Below are positions 60,940 through 62,562 of a stretch of DNA of 62,562 bases, one piece after another; within the stretch, counting starts at the first letter, position 1, and each line of letters opens with the position of its first letter. Source of the stretch: Methanobrevibacter sp. (lineage in GTDB: Archaea; Methanobacteriota; Methanobacteria; Methanobacteriales; Methanobacteriaceae); NCBI RefSeq assembly GCF_015062985.1, contig NZ_SUTI01000002.1, forward strand, positions 99,074-161,635, in the 5' to 3' direction. A program made the translations under genes and the position numbers. The notes under the pieces are model-generated. The model was not told the origin of the DNA. It was given only the letters and a program-made list of their open reading frames with translations, and did not search any database.

Positions 60940-62409
60940 CTAATCACGCAATAATCTGTTAACTCCTGCAATGTATGCTTTCACACTTGCATTGATAATG
61001 TCGGGTTCAGTACCGCGGGCTGATACTACCTTATCACCTTTCTGCAATTTGATGATTACATCAATGAATGCATCGGTACCTCCGGTGATAGAATCTACGT
61101 GATACTCTATCAGGTCAACATCACTGAAAACATCGAGTGTTTTCAAGGCATTGATTGCCGCATCAACAGGACCCAAACCAACGCCAGCATTGAGAATTTC
61201 ATCATCATCAAAAACAATCTTAACTGAAGCGGTAGGCATGACCTTGTTTCCGGAAACGATAGTCAGCTCATCAAGCTTGATTCTGTCCTCATGGTTTATT
61301 TCCAATACATTGTCGGCAATTACCTGCAGATCAACATCGGTAACTGTTTTTCCCTTATCAGCCAAATCCTTAATGTCGTTGCATATCTGCTGGAGCTGAT
61401 TTTTATCAACATTCAAGCCCAATTCCTTAAGCCTATTGTCCAGACCATGGGTCCCCATATGCTTTCCTATAATGAACTTGCGTTTTCTTCCGACAAGTTC
61501 CGGAGTCATGGCCTCATATGTAGCGGAATTCTTTATGATGCCATCAGAGTGTATTCCTGATTCATGAGCGAAAGCGTTTTCACCGACAATTGCCTTGTTC
61601 GGCTGGATATATACACCTGTCAATCTTGCAACCAATTTGGAGGTATCATAAATCTGATTGATTTTAACATTTGTTGAAAATTCCGGAAGCAACCTGTTTA
61701 TGCTGACTACACACTCCTCAAAGGATGTATTTCCAGCCCTTTCACCTATACCGTTGACAGTGGAATGGAATTCAGTTGCTCCACCTTTTATTGCTGATAA
61801 GGTATTAGCAACAGCCAAACCAAAATCGTTATGGCAATGGGCAGCTATCGGAACATCAAAATCATTAAGTTTGTTGAACAGTTCAAATGATGAATCAGGA
61901 GTCAATATGCCCACAGTGTCACATACACAAATCCTGTCGGCGCCATGACCTATTGCATTTTCAAAAACAACCCTTAAAAAATCAACATCACTTCTGGAAG
62001 CGTCTTCAGCTGACAATTCAACAATCAAACCGTGATCCTTACAGTAATCTATGGCATCATTGGACATGTCAAGCAATTCCTCACGAGTGGTTTTGAGCTT
62101 TTGGGAAATATGCAAATCGGAAGTGGGAACAACCAAATTGACACCATCTACATCACAGTCCAAACAGTAATCTATATCAACATTCAAAGGTCTGGAAAAA
62201 CTTAATATTTCGGCATTCAAACCCTGTTGTGTAATTCCCTTAATGGATTCTCTTTCACCTTCGGAGGTAATTGCGGAACCTGCCTCAATATAATCCACAC
62301 CAATTTCATCAAGCTTGGTTGCAATCCTCAATTTTTCCAAAGGAGTTAAGGAAACACCAGGAGTCTGTTCTCCATCACGCAATGTTGTATCTAATATTTT
62401 GATATTCAT
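60940..62409 (-). CDS. cimA: (R)-citramalate synthase (LeuA-family)
   Basis: A 489-residue enzyme condensing pyruvate and acetyl-CoA in the isoleucine pathway used by methanogens. Motifs are DTTLRDGEQTPGVS at the N-terminus, AHCHNDFGLAVANT near 203, GIGERAGNTS near 232, and a C-terminal regulatory domain from about 370 (NVLEINHEDRIKLDELTIVS, GVGLGPVDAAINALKTLDVF). Length and sequence fit CimA better than the shorter AksA; LeuA remains possible. The ATG at 62409 follows GGTGATTTT, and an upstream open extension to 62544 is AT-rich and not protein-like. Confidence 0.85.
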   Translation of the reverse strand: MNIKILDTTLRDGEQTPGVSLTPLEKLRIATKLDEIGVDYIEAGSAITSEGERESIKGITQQGLNAEILSFSRPLNVDIDYCLDCDVDGVNLVVPTSDLHISQKLKTTREELLDMSNDAIDYCKDHGLIVELSAEDASRSDVDFLRVVFENAIGHGADRICVCDTVGILTPDSSFELFNKLNDFDVPIAAHCHNDFGLAVANTLSAIKGGATEFHSTVNGIGERAGNTSFEECVVSINRLLPEFSTNVKINQIYDTSKLVARLTGVYIQPNKAIVGENAFAHESGIHSDGIIKNSATYEAMTPELVGRKRKFIIGKHMGTHGLDNRLKELGLNVDKNQLQQICNDIKDLADKGKTVTDVDLQVIADNVLEINHEDRIKLDELTIVSGNKVMPTASVKIVFDDDEILNAGVGLGPVDAAINALKTLDVFSDVDLIEYHVDSITGGTDAFIDVIIKLQKGDKVVSARGTEPDIINASVKAYIAGVNRLLRD

Positions 62410-62562
62410 AAAATCACCGAAAAAATGCAATACGGGTATTAAGCAATAAAAAATAACAGTCAAAAAAAGTAATAAATAATTGTAATAGAAGGCTTGCAGC
62501 GAAATGAAATTCCCATAGAAAACCATAGTACACAAACAAAACACAAAAGGACTTCACTACTG

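Noticed and set aside
62410..62544. 45-codon N-terminal extension of the CimA gene
   Set aside because: It lacks protein-like character for this family, and a GGTGATTTT site directly marks the ATG at 62409, where homology begins.

Overview
The window is from a host-associated methanogenic archaeon of the Methanobrevibacter type. It is AT-rich, has many GGTGAT- or GGAG-type ribosome binding sites and TATA-box promoters, and carries archaeal or methanogen markers: ribosomal protein L15e, GatD/GatE, the KEOPS subunit Cgi121, an Nre repair protein with a PCNA-binding tail, CimA, VorABC, split GMP synthetase and a complete Eha [NiFe]-hydrogenase operon. Large secreted adhesin-like proteins built from Ig-like repeats fit a gut or rumen Methanobrevibacter. 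Species cannot be fixed from this sequence.

Layout. 1-9.9 kb: L15e (cut by the left edge), a glycosyltransferase, a Cys-rich DUF3795-type protein, a LytS-like membrane protein, a DUF308/UbiB pair, a four-gene 2TM-2TM-LytTR-DUF3021 operon, and a polyprenol-kinase-like gene overlapping a tocopherol-cyclase-like gene. 9.9-13 kb: gene remnants, an EamA-type transporter, and the uraA-upp uracil operon. 13-28.2 kb: one long minus-strand operon, ehaA to ehaQ followed by a HAD-like protein, a formyltransferase (Ftr) paralogue, a PfkB kinase, a further polyferredoxin, a CBS-pair protein and a sugar-nucleotide epimerase. 28.3-38.2 kb: plus-strand genes, namely an epimerase, an XRE-cupin regulator with an acyl-CoA synthetase and vorCBA, then gatD-gatE. 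38.2-53.3 kb: an accessory island. 53.4-62.5 kb: core metabolism and information genes (dicarboxylate symporter, thioredoxin reductase, GMP synthetase, Nre, a DegT-like enzyme, cgi121, cimA).

The island (38.2-53.3 kb) is the most unusual part. It opens with a promoter flanked by two DtxR-type palindromes and a strong hairpin terminator but no open frame between them, which suggests a metal-regulated non-coding RNA. It then holds a family of small N-terminally anchored surface proteins that share a leader and Ig-like domain, including a one-base frameshift, a tandem duplication and an in-frame internal-deletion microgene. Two large adhesins and two decayed adhesin fragments share a covarying terminator hairpin. 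A three-part module (zinc-ribbon membrane protein, PH-like/SHOCT protein, small winged-helix regulator) occurs twice, on either side of the surface-protein genes, and may be a surface-linked regulatory system.

Start codons were moved from the longest open frame where an archaeal ribosome binding site clearly marks an internal ATG. Roles come from recognised motifs and gene order. No database search was run.
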